DNA from: CAMTVQ01 sp947085255
GTDB taxonomy: Bacteria > Bacteroidota > Bacteroidia > Sphingobacteriales > Sphingobacteriaceae
NCBI GenBank assembly: GCA_947085255.1
Contig: CAMTVQ010000014.1
Location: 21,876 to 85,875 of the forward strand
DNA: 64,000 nt
Reading direction: 5' to 3'
Each line of letters starts with the position of its first letter. Position 1 is the first letter of the stretch. The notes beneath the pieces are model-generated. The model saw only the letters and a program-made list of their open reading frames with translations. It searched no databases and was not told the DNA's origin. A program made the position numbers and the translations under genes. Below, in pieces: positions 36,303 through 45,287 of the stretch.

Positions 36303-37484
36303 ATGGCTACACCCACTATATCTTTTGATAATACCGCAATTGCTTTTTCTTCACAAACAGATACCGAACTTCGTATATCCTATTGGTTGTTTAAAGCTAT
36401 AAACAGTAATTTTTTGGTAAAAGTAGGACCACCGCTTACCATGTTTGCATTGGGTGTGCGCTTACCTATTATCCCCTTAATTAAGGCTACCTTATTTAAG
36501 CAATTTTGTGGGGGCGAATCTATTAGCGATTGTGATACTACGATTTCGCGATTAGCAAAATTTAATATCGGTACTATTTTAGATTATTCAGTAGAAGGTG
36601 AAGCAACTGAAGAAGCCTTTGATTTAACCGCCATAGAAACGATTACCACCATACACAAAGCCGCAAAAAGCAAAGGAAGTATTCCTTTTTCGGTGTTTAA
36701 AGTTACCGGAGTAGCATCTTTTGAATTGTTGGAGAAAATTCAAGAAAAACAACCGTTAAACCATACCGAAGAATTGGCATGGGAACGGGTAAAACTCCGT
36801 ATAGAAAAAATTTGTACTGCTGCTGCTACAGATAAAGTGCACTTATTTATTGATGCCGAAGAAAGTTGGATACAGCAATCCATTGACGATTTGACCAACG
36901 AAATGATGGCGCGTTTTAATAAGGAAGAGGTAATTATTTACAACACGTTTCAGTTTTACAGGCACGATCGATTGGCATATTTACAACACTGCTATAAAAC
37001 TGCTACAGAACAGGGCTACAAGATTGGTGCTAAATTGGTACGTGGAGCCTATATGGAAAAGGAACGCAAACGTGCGCTACAAATGGGATATGCATCGCCA
37101 ATACAACCCGATAAAAACGCTGCCGATATTGATTACGATGCGGCATTACGCTTTTGTGTGGAGCATATAAACGATATTGCTATTTGTGCGGGTACACACA
37201 ACGAACAAAGTTCGCTGCTATTGGTACAGTTAATGGCCGAAAAACAGATAACCAATAACCACCCTCATATTTATTTTTCGCAATTGTTGGGCATGAGCGA
37301 TAACCTGAGTTTCAATTTGGCAAAAGCTGGGTATAATGTTGCTAAATATGTGCCTTATGGTCCCGTAAAATCAGTTTTACCATACCTGTTTCGCCGAGCT
37401 AACGAAAATACTGCCATTGCCGGACAAATGAGCCGAGAGTTAAACCTTATTATAAAGGAGCGACAACGAAGAAAAAGCGGGTAA
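36303..37484 (+). CDS. Proline dehydrogenase family protein
   Basis: 393 residues, monofunctional length. The (beta/alpha)8 FAD domain shows VHLFIDAEESWIQQ, YNTFQFYRHDRLAYL, KLVRGAYMEKERKRA (substrate/FAD loop), AGTHNEQS and YFSQLLGMSDNLSF. It oxidises proline to pyrroline-5-carboxylate and passes electrons to quinone. No P5C dehydrogenase lies beside it. It converges with the GT39-like gene with only one base between stops. Confidence 0.92.
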   Translation: MATPTISFDNTAIAFSSQTDTELRISYWLFKAINSNFLVKVGPPLTMFALGVRLPIIPLIKATLFKQFCGGESISDCDTTISRLAKFNIGTILDYSVEGEATEEAFDLTAIETITTIHKAAKSKGSIPFSVFKVTGVASFELLEKIQEKQPLNHTEELAWERVKLRIEKICTAAATDKVHLFIDAEESWIQQSIDDLTNEMMARFNKEEVIIYNTFQFYRHDRLAYLQHCYKTATEQGYKIGAKLVRGAYMEKERKRALQMGYASPIQPDKNAADIDYDAALRFCVEHINDIAICAGTHNEQSSLLLVQLMAEKQITNNHPHIYFSQLLGMSDNLSFNLAKAGYNVAKYVPYGPVKSVLPYLFRRANENTAIAGQMSRELNLIIKERQRRKSG

Positions 37485-37485
37485 A

Positions 37486-39321
37486 TTACCGATACACTAC
37501 CAGCAAGGTATGTGCCGAATTGCTAAGTATTTTTACCTGCAAACCGCTTAATTGTGTAGTTAAACTGGTTAAATACGGATGTATTTGGGTATTTTTCTTA
37601 CTCAAATCGTACTCGTGTACTTGTACAATTACGGCTTGCACTCCCGAGTTAAGTATATTCTGAATGGCTGCAATAGCTTGTGATGAATTGTTTAATGCCC
37701 CATTTACCGTAATGCCCAATTGCGGAGCATATTGCAAGTGCTGAAACTGAAAATTGAATCGTAAAAAATAAGGTTGATAATCATTGGTGAGCAAGGTTAC
37801 CTGTGTAAAACCTTTCTCTTTGGTAAATTGTAATGCCTCCTTAAATGGGTAATAATGTTCGGCGGTATCGTAGCCATAATCACCCCAATAAGCTTCTTTT
37901 GATCCATCCAAATGTATGGGACACAGCACAAAATTAATTGCCAGTATTATAGCAAACACACCATATGCTATTTGTTTAGATTTTATAAGTACTGTTTGCA
38001 ATACATCCATTGCCGCTACCAAAAAGAAAGGCAGTACCAATAAGTTAAAACGACTGTAGCCTGCATAAATACCACCACTATCTGCGGCAAAAACAAAACT
38101 TACCCCCACTACCCCACCTAAAAAGAGCAATACTTTTACATAATTTTTTTGCAGCGCATAACTAACAAGTGCTGCAGGGAAAAGCAAAGCAAACACTCCA
38201 AATTGCTGCCAAAAACTCTTGAGCAGTACTAAATAACTATTCCACTGCTTTAGATGATCGAAAGAAAGAGCCCCCGGACGCACATTACCATTGTAATAAC
38301 GAATAAATAAATAGTATACCAATGGAAGCAACGCTACAAAAACGATTACCATTTCGTTTAGCAACTGATTAAATGTGTATTTACGCAATACAATTATCCG
38401 CGTAAACAAGCGCATAGCAAGCAATACCAATACTACGAACAAAAAGGTTTCCTTTACAAAACCTAACCCAATAAATGCGAGCCAATAGGGCTGCTGACGC
38501 ATTTCTACAAAGGTATTACGCAGCCACTTATCGGCATGCAACAGCACGTAAGTAAGTAGCAGTAATCCAGTAAGTTCTAAATATAAAATGGAGGAGTAGA
38601 AGAAAACAGTTGGCAGCGTAAGCACCAGCAGACCTATTGCAAAAAAATGAGTTTTGTTGTCTTTTGAGTAATGCCCTGCCACCGTATATGCCAATAAAAC
38701 AGCACTCAAAAAAGGCAGTATACGGTACAACCACTCGGTGTACTGTATACCCATACTTTTTGCGGCAATGACCGGAAACACCGGCAACATGCGGATAAAA
38801 TAGGGTAACCTACTAATAATAAGATTGTACTGGAAAGGCATATAATAGCCTACGATACTTAAATGATACGCCCAATAAGCTATCACCACCACCAATAAAG
38901 CAGCTACGAGTAACTGTAGCGATTTACTGAGTTTGGTGTATTTGCACACTAACCAAGCAGTAACAATAAGCGCAGCACACTTTGCAAAAAACCACTGAAA
39001 CGGAATTAAATTACTAAATATGACTACAAAATCAACATTCGAATCTTCATCGCCGCGCCAGGGCATACCCTGTACTAATGTGCCTATATTAAGTACCAAG
39101 CCCATTACCAGTAAACCCAGCAGCCCTACATTAATGTGTTTTTTAAAGTATAGGATAACAGTGCCCGAAGCCAGCCAAGCCCACAAAGTGCCCAAAAAAA
39201 GAGTTGCCAGCAATAGCGACAAGCGTATTTTGGTGCTTTCGTAAATAGGTAAATACAACAGAAAAGAAAAGAGGAATACACCTAACAGCCAAAAAAATGC
39301 GGTTTGCTTATTCCACTGCAT
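37486..39321 (-). CDS. Large membrane glycosyltransferase-like protein (GT39/PMT-like fold)
   Basis: 611 residues with about 11-13 membrane segments and a soluble C-terminal part (about 480-611). The first large periplasmic loop contains GDEDSN (about 93-98), the position where polyprenyl-phosphate-dependent glycosyltransferases carry an acidic motif. Family assignment is by topology and context: the methyltransferase-GT2 fusion lies just upstream on the same strand (12-base gap). Transfer of a sugar from a lipid carrier onto a glycan or protein is inferred. Confidence 0.65.
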   Translation of the reverse strand: MQWNKQTAFFWLLGVFLFSFLLYLPIYESTKIRLSLLLATLFLGTLWAWLASGTVILYFKKHINVGLLGLLVMGLVLNIGTLVQGMPWRGDEDSNVDFVVIFSNLIPFQWFFAKCAALIVTAWLVCKYTKLSKSLQLLVAALLVVVIAYWAYHLSIVGYYMPFQYNLIISRLPYFIRMLPVFPVIAAKSMGIQYTEWLYRILPFLSAVLLAYTVAGHYSKDNKTHFFAIGLLVLTLPTVFFYSSILYLELTGLLLLTYVLLHADKWLRNTFVEMRQQPYWLAFIGLGFVKETFLFVVLVLLAMRLFTRIIVLRKYTFNQLLNEMVIVFVALLPLVYYLFIRYYNGNVRPGALSFDHLKQWNSYLVLLKSFWQQFGVFALLFPAALVSYALQKNYVKVLLFLGGVVGVSFVFAADSGGIYAGYSRFNLLVLPFFLVAAMDVLQTVLIKSKQIAYGVFAIILAINFVLCPIHLDGSKEAYWGDYGYDTAEHYYPFKEALQFTKEKGFTQVTLLTNDYQPYFLRFNFQFQHLQYAPQLGITVNGALNNSSQAIAAIQNILNSGVQAVIVQVHEYDLSKKNTQIHPYLTSLTTQLSGLQVKILSNSAHTLLVVYR

Positions 39322-39333
39322 AGTCGAGGGAGA

Positions 39334-40740
39334 TTAAATAAACTTAATTTTTTGAGCAGCAAAAGCACACATACGCAATAATAACCAACCGTGCGTAAAG
39401 CGGCTAATTTGTGTGCTGCCATATTCCCTATCGCGGTAACGGATAGGTATTTCTACAATTTTTAGGTTCAGTTTTGCGGCACCAAACAATAAATCGAAAT
39501 CTCCAAAGGGATCAAAATCTCCAAAGTAATGGCGGTTGGCTTGTACTTTTAGGTAATCTTCACGAAATAATACTTTAGTACCACACAAGGTATCTTTTAA
39601 GCGCTGGCCTAACAAAAAGGTGAAAGCCATGCTAAAAAATTTATTACCCAACAGATTTAAAAAGCGCATGGCATTTTTTTCCATCGGATACACTAATCGG
39701 CACCCGTTTATAAACTCGCCTTTATTTTGTTTAATGGCCTCGTAAAACTTGCCCATATCCTCGGGTGGGGTGGTAAGATCGGCATCCAATATCAATAAAA
39801 TATCACCCGTAGCAATATCAAAAGCTTCGCGTACGGCATTGCCTTTTCCTTTACCAGTTTGTTTGGTTACTACAATTTCTTTATCGGGATAGGCCGCCTG
39901 CACGCGCAACATTTCTTCGTAGGTATTGTCTGACGAGTTGCCTTCAATAAAAATAAACTCTTGTCGGCTACCGAAAGCAGGGGTACGTAAAATGGCATTC
40001 TCTATATTACCACGCTCATTACGAGCAGGTACTACAATGCTAATAGAAAGTTCTTCGGTAGGGTTGCTTTGTGGGCGCGCTACCAACACGTGTGTCATAC
40101 ACAGGTGGTTGATAAGCGGCAGATTAGCAATGTAATTATTAAACAGCGGCGCAATAAGCGGAATGTTTTTAGGAAAGAGAATTTTGCGCATCAATTTTAC
40201 CTGCTCAAACCCTTCTAATTGCAGTAAATTTTCTACATCCTGATGCGATAGCCAGTTTTGCAAAGGCAATTTGGCTTTTAAACCCAAAGCTTCGCCCAGT
40301 TTAAAAATAGGCTCCCAAACGTAATTGTAAAACGAAAAAACGATGCGTGTACGCGGTGTACATACTTTTTTGAGTGATGCAACTACTTGTTGTACATCTT
40401 TGAGCGAACCCAATAAATCGGATACGATGATGTAATCAAACGTTTCGGTAAGGGTAATATTTTCGGCTGTTTGTACCTTAAAATGCAAATTTGGGAAACT
40501 AGTTTGTGCCAATTTCACCATGTTTTCAGAAAAATCGATACCTACACCATATGCCGGTTTTACAGCAGCCAGTAGCTCCCCAGTACCAGATCCTATTTCT
40601 AAAACGCGGCTATTTTCGGGAATAATAAAGCGGTAATACGCTTCCAACAAACGGTGATAATAGCGATTGCGTTTTTTCCAACGCGGACGAGCAGCAGCCG
40701 TTTGCTCAAAATATTCTTGAAATCCCTGTTTTGAAATCAT
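39334..40740 (-). CDS. Fusion of class I SAM methyltransferase and family 2 glycosyltransferase
   Basis: 468 residues. Residues ~1-215 are a methyltransferase with the SAM motif VLEIGSGTGELL (about 45-56) and the FDYIIVSDLLG segment. Residues ~230-468 are a GT-A glycosyltransferase: ISIVVPARNERGNIENAI, FIEGNSSDNTYEEM, the nucleotide-sugar DAD in ILLILDADLTTPP, and the GCRLVYPMEKNAMRFLNLLG helix typical of dolichyl/polyprenyl-phosphate sugar synthases. It is likely to charge a lipid carrier with a sugar used by neighbouring membrane glycosyltransferases; the methylated substrate is unknown. One continuous frame with no sign of read-through. Confidence 0.87.
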   Translation of the reverse strand: MISKQGFQEYFEQTAAARPRWKKRNRYYHRLLEAYYRFIIPENSRVLEIGSGTGELLAAVKPAYGVGIDFSENMVKLAQTSFPNLHFKVQTAENITLTETFDYIIVSDLLGSLKDVQQVVASLKKVCTPRTRIVFSFYNYVWEPIFKLGEALGLKAKLPLQNWLSHQDVENLLQLEGFEQVKLMRKILFPKNIPLIAPLFNNYIANLPLINHLCMTHVLVARPQSNPTEELSISIVVPARNERGNIENAILRTPAFGSRQEFIFIEGNSSDNTYEEMLRVQAAYPDKEIVVTKQTGKGKGNAVREAFDIATGDILLILDADLTTPPEDMGKFYEAIKQNKGEFINGCRLVYPMEKNAMRFLNLLGNKFFSMAFTFLLGQRLKDTLCGTKVLFREDYLKVQANRHYFGDFDPFGDFDLLFGAAKLNLKIVEIPIRYRDREYGSTQISRFTHGWLLLRMCAFAAQKIKFI

Positions 40741-40780
40741 TTAGAGGGCAAAGAAATGAAAAACTTTTGGGATTTTCACT

Positions 40781-40821
40781 CATTCCTCATCGGATGACTC
40801 AGAGTCATCCGATGAGGAATG
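40781..40821. repeat. REP-like palindrome upstream of the RAYT gene
   Basis: A 41-base palindrome: 20 bases (40781-40800) pair perfectly with 40802-40821 around one unpaired base. Its core is CGGATGACTC/GAGTCATCCG. It lies between the divergent methyltransferase-GT2 and transposase genes. Confidence 0.9.
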
Positions 40822-40828
40822 TTTTCTT

Positions 40829-40836
40829 TAAATTTG
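40829..40836 (+). promoter_or_regulatory. Candidate -7 box for the RAYT gene
   Basis: TAAATTTG matches TAnnTTTG, 19 bases before the ATG. The -33 region would fall in the upstream palindrome, so hairpin formation could affect expression (inference). Confidence 0.45.
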
Positions 40837-40855
40837 TATAGCTAACCTACTACCT

Positions 40856-41446
40856 ATGAATTTTATCCCCGAACACTCGTATCACGTTTATAACAGAGGT
40901 AATAACCAACAATCTATTTTCTTTTCGCGAGATAATTATCTATTCTTTTTACAAAAAGCTAAAAAGGAGATAACTCCATACGCAGATATATTAGCTTACT
41001 GTTTAATGCCTAATCATTTTCACTTGGTTCTTCATGTAAAGGAGTTTACTCATCCGATGACTTTGAGTCATCAGATGAGTAAACTCTCTGCGGCAATCGC
41101 TATTGTATTACGGTCGTATACCAGAGCTCTACAAAAACAAAACAACTTCACCGGCTCGCTTTTTCAGCAAAAAACCAAAGCAAAAGAGTTGATTGATAAC
41201 AGCAATAACACAACTATTAATTATTTAGCTATTTGTATCCACTATATCCATCAAAATCCAATAAGAGCAAAATTAGTGAGCAATATGGAAGACTGGGAAT
41301 TCTCCTCTTATCGCGATTATGCAGGACTTAGAAATGGAACGCTTTGCAATCAAGAACTATCATTTACATTATCGGGTATTGATCCTCTTAATTTCATAAC
41401 CGAAAGCCATTATTTATTGGATGATAAACAAATATTCATCGGATGA
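40856..41446 (+). mobile_element. REP-associated tyrosine transposase (RAYT, Y1/HUH family)
   Basis: 196 residues, full length. The start (EHSYHVYNRGNNQQSIFF) and the HUH motif in CLMPNHFHLVLHV (His-x-His) mark a Y1 single-strand transposase of the IS200/IS605-related group; GSLFQQKTKAK and YIHQNPIRAKLV hold the catalytic-tyrosine helix region, and WEFSSYRDYAGLRNGTL is the usual tail. Palindromes lie upstream (40781-40821), downstream (41461-41493) and inside the gene (41042-41086), and the stop codon itself sits in a copy of ATTCATCGGATGA. The 713-base block 40781-41493 looks like a REPtron: a domesticated transposase with its own REP elements. It splits the glycan locus. Confidence 0.9.
41042..41086. 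repeat. REP-like palindrome inside the RAYT coding sequence
   Basis: A 45-base inverted repeat: 13 paired bases, one mismatch, 7 paired bases, 3-base loop. Its core (CATCCGATGACT/AGTCATCAGATG) is the flanking REP sequence. It encodes EFTHPMTLSHQMSKL, just after the HUH strand. Confidence 0.88.
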
Positions 41447-41493
41447 TTGCAAATACAACTATTCATCGGATGACCTCAAGTCATCTGATGAAT
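41434..41493. repeat. REP half-site at the RAYT stop plus downstream palindrome
   Basis: ATTCATCGGATGA occurs at 41434-41446 (its TGA is the RAYT stop) and again at 41461-41473. The second copy pairs with GTCATCTGATGAAT (41480-41493) to give a 14-base stem with one mismatch. Confidence 0.85.
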
Positions 41494-41520
41494 AGCCGAC
41501 AAAATAATCCCAATTTTCTT

Positions 41521-41528
41521 TAAGTTTG
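41521..41528 (+). promoter_or_regulatory. Candidate -7 box for the rightward glycan operon
   Basis: TAAGTTTG matches TAnnTTTG, 9 bases before the ATG at 41538. The context TTTTCTTTAA(A/G)TTTG is shared with the RAYT promoter at 40829. The alternative TTG start at 41526 falls inside the box. Confidence 0.45.
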
Positions 41529-41537
41529 CACTTTGAG

Positions 41538-41999
41538 ATGAAGCTACGAATTAACCTTAAATCATTAGTAAAACTGCGTTTATTGCTCCTTTTACCTGTG
41601 ATTTTTTTTATGAGCAAGCAATTGTGGCTTACGTGGCAGGGCTATACCGATTGTGCTAAAAACGTAAAAAGCTGCATCGTTGCTCCTTGGGGAACCGATT
41701 TTATTACCACCTACGGCACACGCTACACGCAAATTAATCAATTTTTGACTACACCAACACGTATAGGCTATTACGGCGAACCTGGCGAATCTTTTGGCAT
41801 GTGGGCTAATAACTATGTATTGAGCCAATATTTTATGGCACCACATGTATTGGAAGACAAAAAAGCAAACGACACCATTCTATACAACTTGTACGGTTCG
41901 CAAAATCCAGCTCTTATCAGCTCCCAATTTTTGCAGCAAGGCTGGCATATTTTAAAAGACTTTAACAACGGATTAATCCTGCTTAGCAAAACCAATTGA
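41538..41999 (+). CDS. Hypothetical membrane-anchored protein of the glycan operon
   Basis: 153 residues from ATG 41538. One membrane segment (about 13-32: LRLLLLLPVIFFM), then a predicted periplasmic domain with TDCAKNVKSC (two cysteines that could pair), ATTYGTRYTQINQFL-like beta pattern and a hydrophobic end NNGLILLSK. I do not recognise a family. Its stop overlaps the next start by one base, so it is probably translated with the membrane glycosyltransferase and may be its partner (inference). Confidence 0.6.
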   Translation: MKLRINLKSLVKLRLLLLLPVIFFMSKQLWLTWQGYTDCAKNVKSCIVAPWGTDFITTYGTRYTQINQFLTTPTRIGYYGEPGESFGMWANNYVLSQYFMAPHVLEDKKANDTILYNLYGSQNPALISSQFLQQGWHILKDFNNGLILLSKTN

Positions 42000-43360
42000 T
42001 GTTCCTTTTAGCCTTTATCGCTCCGATAATACTCGGCATTTTATTCACCAATTATTATTTAGGCAAGTTGCAGTTGGCAACACCAGTGCTTAGCGTCAGT
42101 ATTGCTGTTGGCGTAGGTATTGGGTTATCTTCTATTATTTTTATCACGCTAAACCTAATACATATACCTGCTTTAGTCATTTTTATAGCAGAATTTGCAG
42201 GCATAGCCTATTGTTGGTGGAAACACCGAAATCTCTTTCTCTTTACCTCTGCTACAACTACTCCACTTAGCAGCATCGGTAAAATAGCCGCAGCATTAGG
42301 CATCACAGCATTATTGGCAACGCTATTTATCTTTTTTGCCGATACTACTAAAGATCCACACGGTTTGTACGATGCGTGGTCGTACTGGAATTTACGTGCT
42401 AAATTTATTAGCCGAGCACCATACGATTGGGACAATTTGTTTCAATACCTCTACTTTTTCCATGGAGATTACCCCCTACTACATTCGGGATTTATTGCCC
42501 GTGGATGGCTTTTTTTACAACAAGAAACTGTATGGGTTCCTATCTTTACTGCCTTTATTTTCACGTTTGCTACTGTAGCTTTATTGTATGCTGCTGTAGC
42601 TCATTTTGCAGGTAAAACAGCTGGAATTATTGCGGCATTATGCATGCTTTGCACACCTTTTTATATGGTAATGGGCGATTCGCAATATGTAGATTCTCCA
42701 GCAGGCTATTTTTTCCTAATTACGCTCGTACTATTTGCCTTAGCTGATAAAGAATCCGAAAGACAACCTTACCTATACCTATTGGCAGGTGTGGCAGCGG
42801 GACTTTCGGCATGGACAAAAAACGAAGGATTGCTCTTTATTGCTGTATTGTATGCCGCCCGTATTACTATACTCTTTTTTAGCAATCGAAAACATCTTTT
42901 TTACGAACTTAAATACATTAGCTTAGGTTTATTACCTATTCTGTTCCTCATTATCTATTTTAAGGTAATGATTGCCCCTGCTAACGATTTGTTGGCAGAA
43001 GGCAATGAATCGGCCGCAAGCAAATTGAAAGACATGGGACGCTATGCCTTTATTTGGGGTTGGTTTAAACTAAAGATTATTGATTTTGGTAAATGGTACA
43101 CCAACCCATGGTGGCTGTTGGTGCTGTATGCTTTGGCTACCGGATTTAATTTTGCCACCAATAAGCGCACCCTCTTTTTTGGGTTAATGGTAATTGCAAT
43201 GATGGCTACAGGATACTTTTTCATCTATGTGACCACCTATATAGATTTAACCTTTCACTTAAGCACCTCACTACATCGACTGTTTTTTCAATTACTACCT
43301 TCGTTTTTATTTATTTACTTTGTTTCCTTAAAGTCGCCAGAGTATTGGCTAAAGCGATAA
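41999..43360 (+). CDS. Multi-pass membrane glycosyltransferase-like protein
   Basis: 453 residues from ATG 41999 (a TTG one codon earlier is unlikely). About 11-12 hydrophobic segments. The first large outside loop has FFADTTKDPHGLYDAWSYWNLRAKF, with acidic residues placed as in the GT39/ArnT-type superfamily, followed by HGDYPLLHSGFIARGW, a segment I associate with that group. A later cluster YVDSPAGYFFLITLVLFAL and WTKNEGLLF fits too. Lipid-linked sugar donor and extracytoplasmic transfer are inferred. Confidence 0.7.
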   Translation: MFLLAFIAPIILGILFTNYYLGKLQLATPVLSVSIAVGVGIGLSSIIFITLNLIHIPALVIFIAEFAGIAYCWWKHRNLFLFTSATTTPLSSIGKIAAALGITALLATLFIFFADTTKDPHGLYDAWSYWNLRAKFISRAPYDWDNLFQYLYFFHGDYPLLHSGFIARGWLFLQQETVWVPIFTAFIFTFATVALLYAAVAHFAGKTAGIIAALCMLCTPFYMVMGDSQYVDSPAGYFFLITLVLFALADKESERQPYLYLLAGVAAGLSAWTKNEGLLFIAVLYAARITILFFSNRKHLFYELKYISLGLLPILFLIIYFKVMIAPANDLLAEGNESAASKLKDMGRYAFIWGWFKLKIIDFGKWYTNPWWLLVLYALATGFNFATNKRTLFFGLMVIAMMATGYFFIYVTTYIDLTFHLSTSLHRLFFQLLPSFLFIYFVSLKSPEYWLKR

Positions 43361-43372
43361 TAGCCATCATAT

Positions 43373-44881
43373 ATGAAAATAAAATTACGAATAAAGTCCC
43401 CTAAACGCATACAAATTAGCAACCCGTTGCATAGCAACTGGTTCTTTCCGATAACCCTATTTATTTTCGAGGTACTATCGGCACTTTATGGCGAAAAACT
43501 ACCCGAAAATGGTGGCTTTGGTTGGGATGGCATTGCGTATGCTTCTTTGGCACAAGATGGGATTAGAAGTTGGTGGGCAAACGATTTTTTTGTTTTTCGC
43601 TTATTCCCTTCTTTACTGGTAAATGTGGCTTTTAAATTGCTGCACATTGCCACTACCCCACCTAACATCGTATTGGCTTTTGGTTTGCTCAATGCACTTT
43701 CGGTAGCTGTAGCTGCTTGGTTTGCCAAAAAGATTTTTGTTTTATTGGACTTAAAGCCCGGCACACAATTGCTCGGCTTTGTGTTGTTATTTATCAATTG
43801 CGGGGTACTCCATTTTATCAAATATTACCCTGTAATGACCGATGCCGTGGGCCTATGCTTAGGCACTATTTTGTTGTATTGCTATCTTAAAAATCTATCG
43901 GCCGAACTAATTATTGTAGGTGTTTTTGGTGCTTTTACTACCCCATTATTGGCACTTATTGAATTGCCACTTATCTTATTTCCTTACAAACCTATTGAGT
44001 ACCGCCCACTGGATCCAACTAAACTAAAATTATTATCAGCGGTAGGCTTTGTTTACTTCATCGCCATCAGTATTTACGTGGTATATATTGCCAAGTATTG
44101 GCTCAATATTCCTATGGTGTTGCAACCCAATCAGCTGCTTTTGCCTGTTGGTATAATTACTTCGGCTATTGTTTTTGCTGGCATTATTCGCTTGGTAAGC
44201 AATGCCAATTTCTTTGATTTTGGCTGGATAAAAACTCAATTTACCAAATGGGGTATAATTAGTACCGCTGTGTTTTTAGGATTGGTGATCCTGTGCAAAT
44301 GGTTGATTCCAAGCAATGCCCCATCACCTTACCCTGCTAATTTTTTCATTTTTACGCATCATACTACCACTGCCTTTATGCGTCCGCTTATTGGCATTGC
44401 TGGGCAGCTCAACTTTTTTGGGGCTTTGGTATTGTTGTGCTTGTTGTTTTGGAAACGTATTTATACACACATCCATGAACTGGGTTTGGGTTTTGTACTC
44501 TGCGTAGCTGGCATATTGCTGCTATTTGGACAAACCTGCGAGGCACGTACGCTGTTTAGTTTTTTACCATTCTTAACCATAGCAGTATTGATAGCACTTA
44601 ATAAACGCACGTTCAATCCTTTGTTTTATGCACTTATTGTAGCTATCAATTTACTTACCAGCAAAGTATGGCTTACCATTAATTACCAATGGGGCAATGG
44701 TTGGGACGAAACGGGTGCCGCTAACTTTCCGAACCAATGGTTTTTTATGCATCTTGGCCCTTGGATGTCGCCAAAAGTATGGCTGATTTTATTGGTGATG
44801 GTATTCCTATTCTCTGTTTTACTCTTTGTTTTGAGTAAATTACGTGTTTCATTTAAAAAAGAAATTGTAGCTCATGTCTAA
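43373..44881 (+). CDS. Multi-pass membrane protein of the glycan operon (glycosyltransferase-like)
   Basis: 502 residues with about 10-12 membrane helices. After the first helix comes GGFGWDGIAYASLAQDG, an acidic loop in the position where GT-C enzymes carry a catalytic Asp; FIKYYPVMTDAVGLCLG follows. No named family can be assigned by eye. It starts 12 bases after the preceding gene and overlaps the FdtA-like gene by eight bases, so it belongs to the same transcript. Confidence 0.65.
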   Translation: MKIKLRIKSPKRIQISNPLHSNWFFPITLFIFEVLSALYGEKLPENGGFGWDGIAYASLAQDGIRSWWANDFFVFRLFPSLLVNVAFKLLHIATTPPNIVLAFGLLNALSVAVAAWFAKKIFVLLDLKPGTQLLGFVLLFINCGVLHFIKYYPVMTDAVGLCLGTILLYCYLKNLSAELIIVGVFGAFTTPLLALIELPLILFPYKPIEYRPLDPTKLKLLSAVGFVYFIAISIYVVYIAKYWLNIPMVLQPNQLLLPVGIITSAIVFAGIIRLVSNANFFDFGWIKTQFTKWGIISTAVFLGLVILCKWLIPSNAPSPYPANFFIFTHHTTTAFMRPLIGIAGQLNFFGALVLLCLLFWKRIYTHIHELGLGFVLCVAGILLLFGQTCEARTLFSFLPFLTIAVLIALNKRTFNPLFYALIVAINLLTSKVWLTINYQWGNGWDETGAANFPNQWFFMHLGPWMSPKVWLILLVMVFLFSVLLFVLSKLRVSFKKEIVAHV

Positions 44882-45287
44882 ATTCGCCTTACCCCATATT
44901 ATCGATTTTCCATCTATCGGTAAACCCGCCGAAGGCTATATTTCTGTTGGCGAGGTAGAGAAACAAATTCCGTTTAAGGTAGAACGTATTTTTTGGACCT
45001 ATTACACCCCCGAAAGTATTGTTCGTGGACGTCATGCGCATTACAAAACAGAACAGTTGCTTATTGCAGCAGCAGGGCGTATTGTAGTAACTACCGAAAT
45101 GGCCGATAAAAGCATACAAACCTTTGTATTAGACCGTCCGGATAAAGGGGTGTATATTCCGCCTAATGCGTGGCATACCATGCAGTATTCGCACAGCGCT
45201 GCACAATTAGTATTTGCCTCTACCGTTTACGACGAGAAAGATTATATCCGTAATTACGAAGATTTTTTAAAAGTTTACGCCAAATGA
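44874..45287 (+). CDS. FdtA/QdtA-like sugar 3,4-ketoisomerase (cupin)
   Basis: 137 residues, a single cupin of the WxcM/FdtA group: PFKVERIFWTYYTPESIVRG followed by RHAHYKTEQLLIAAAGRIVV and the second motif VYIPPNAWHTMQYS. These enzymes isomerise dTDP-4-keto-6-deoxyglucose to the 3-keto sugar that is then aminated to dTDP-Fuc3N or Qui3N. The aminotransferase expected next (FdtB-type) is absent here, while an acetyltransferase follows. It overlaps both neighbours. Confidence 0.82.
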   Translation: MSKFALPHIIDFPSIGKPAEGYISVGEVEKQIPFKVERIFWTYYTPESIVRGRHAHYKTEQLLIAAAGRIVVTTEMADKSIQTFVLDRPDKGVYIPPNAWHTMQYSHSAAQLVFASTVYDEKDYIRNYEDFLKVYAK

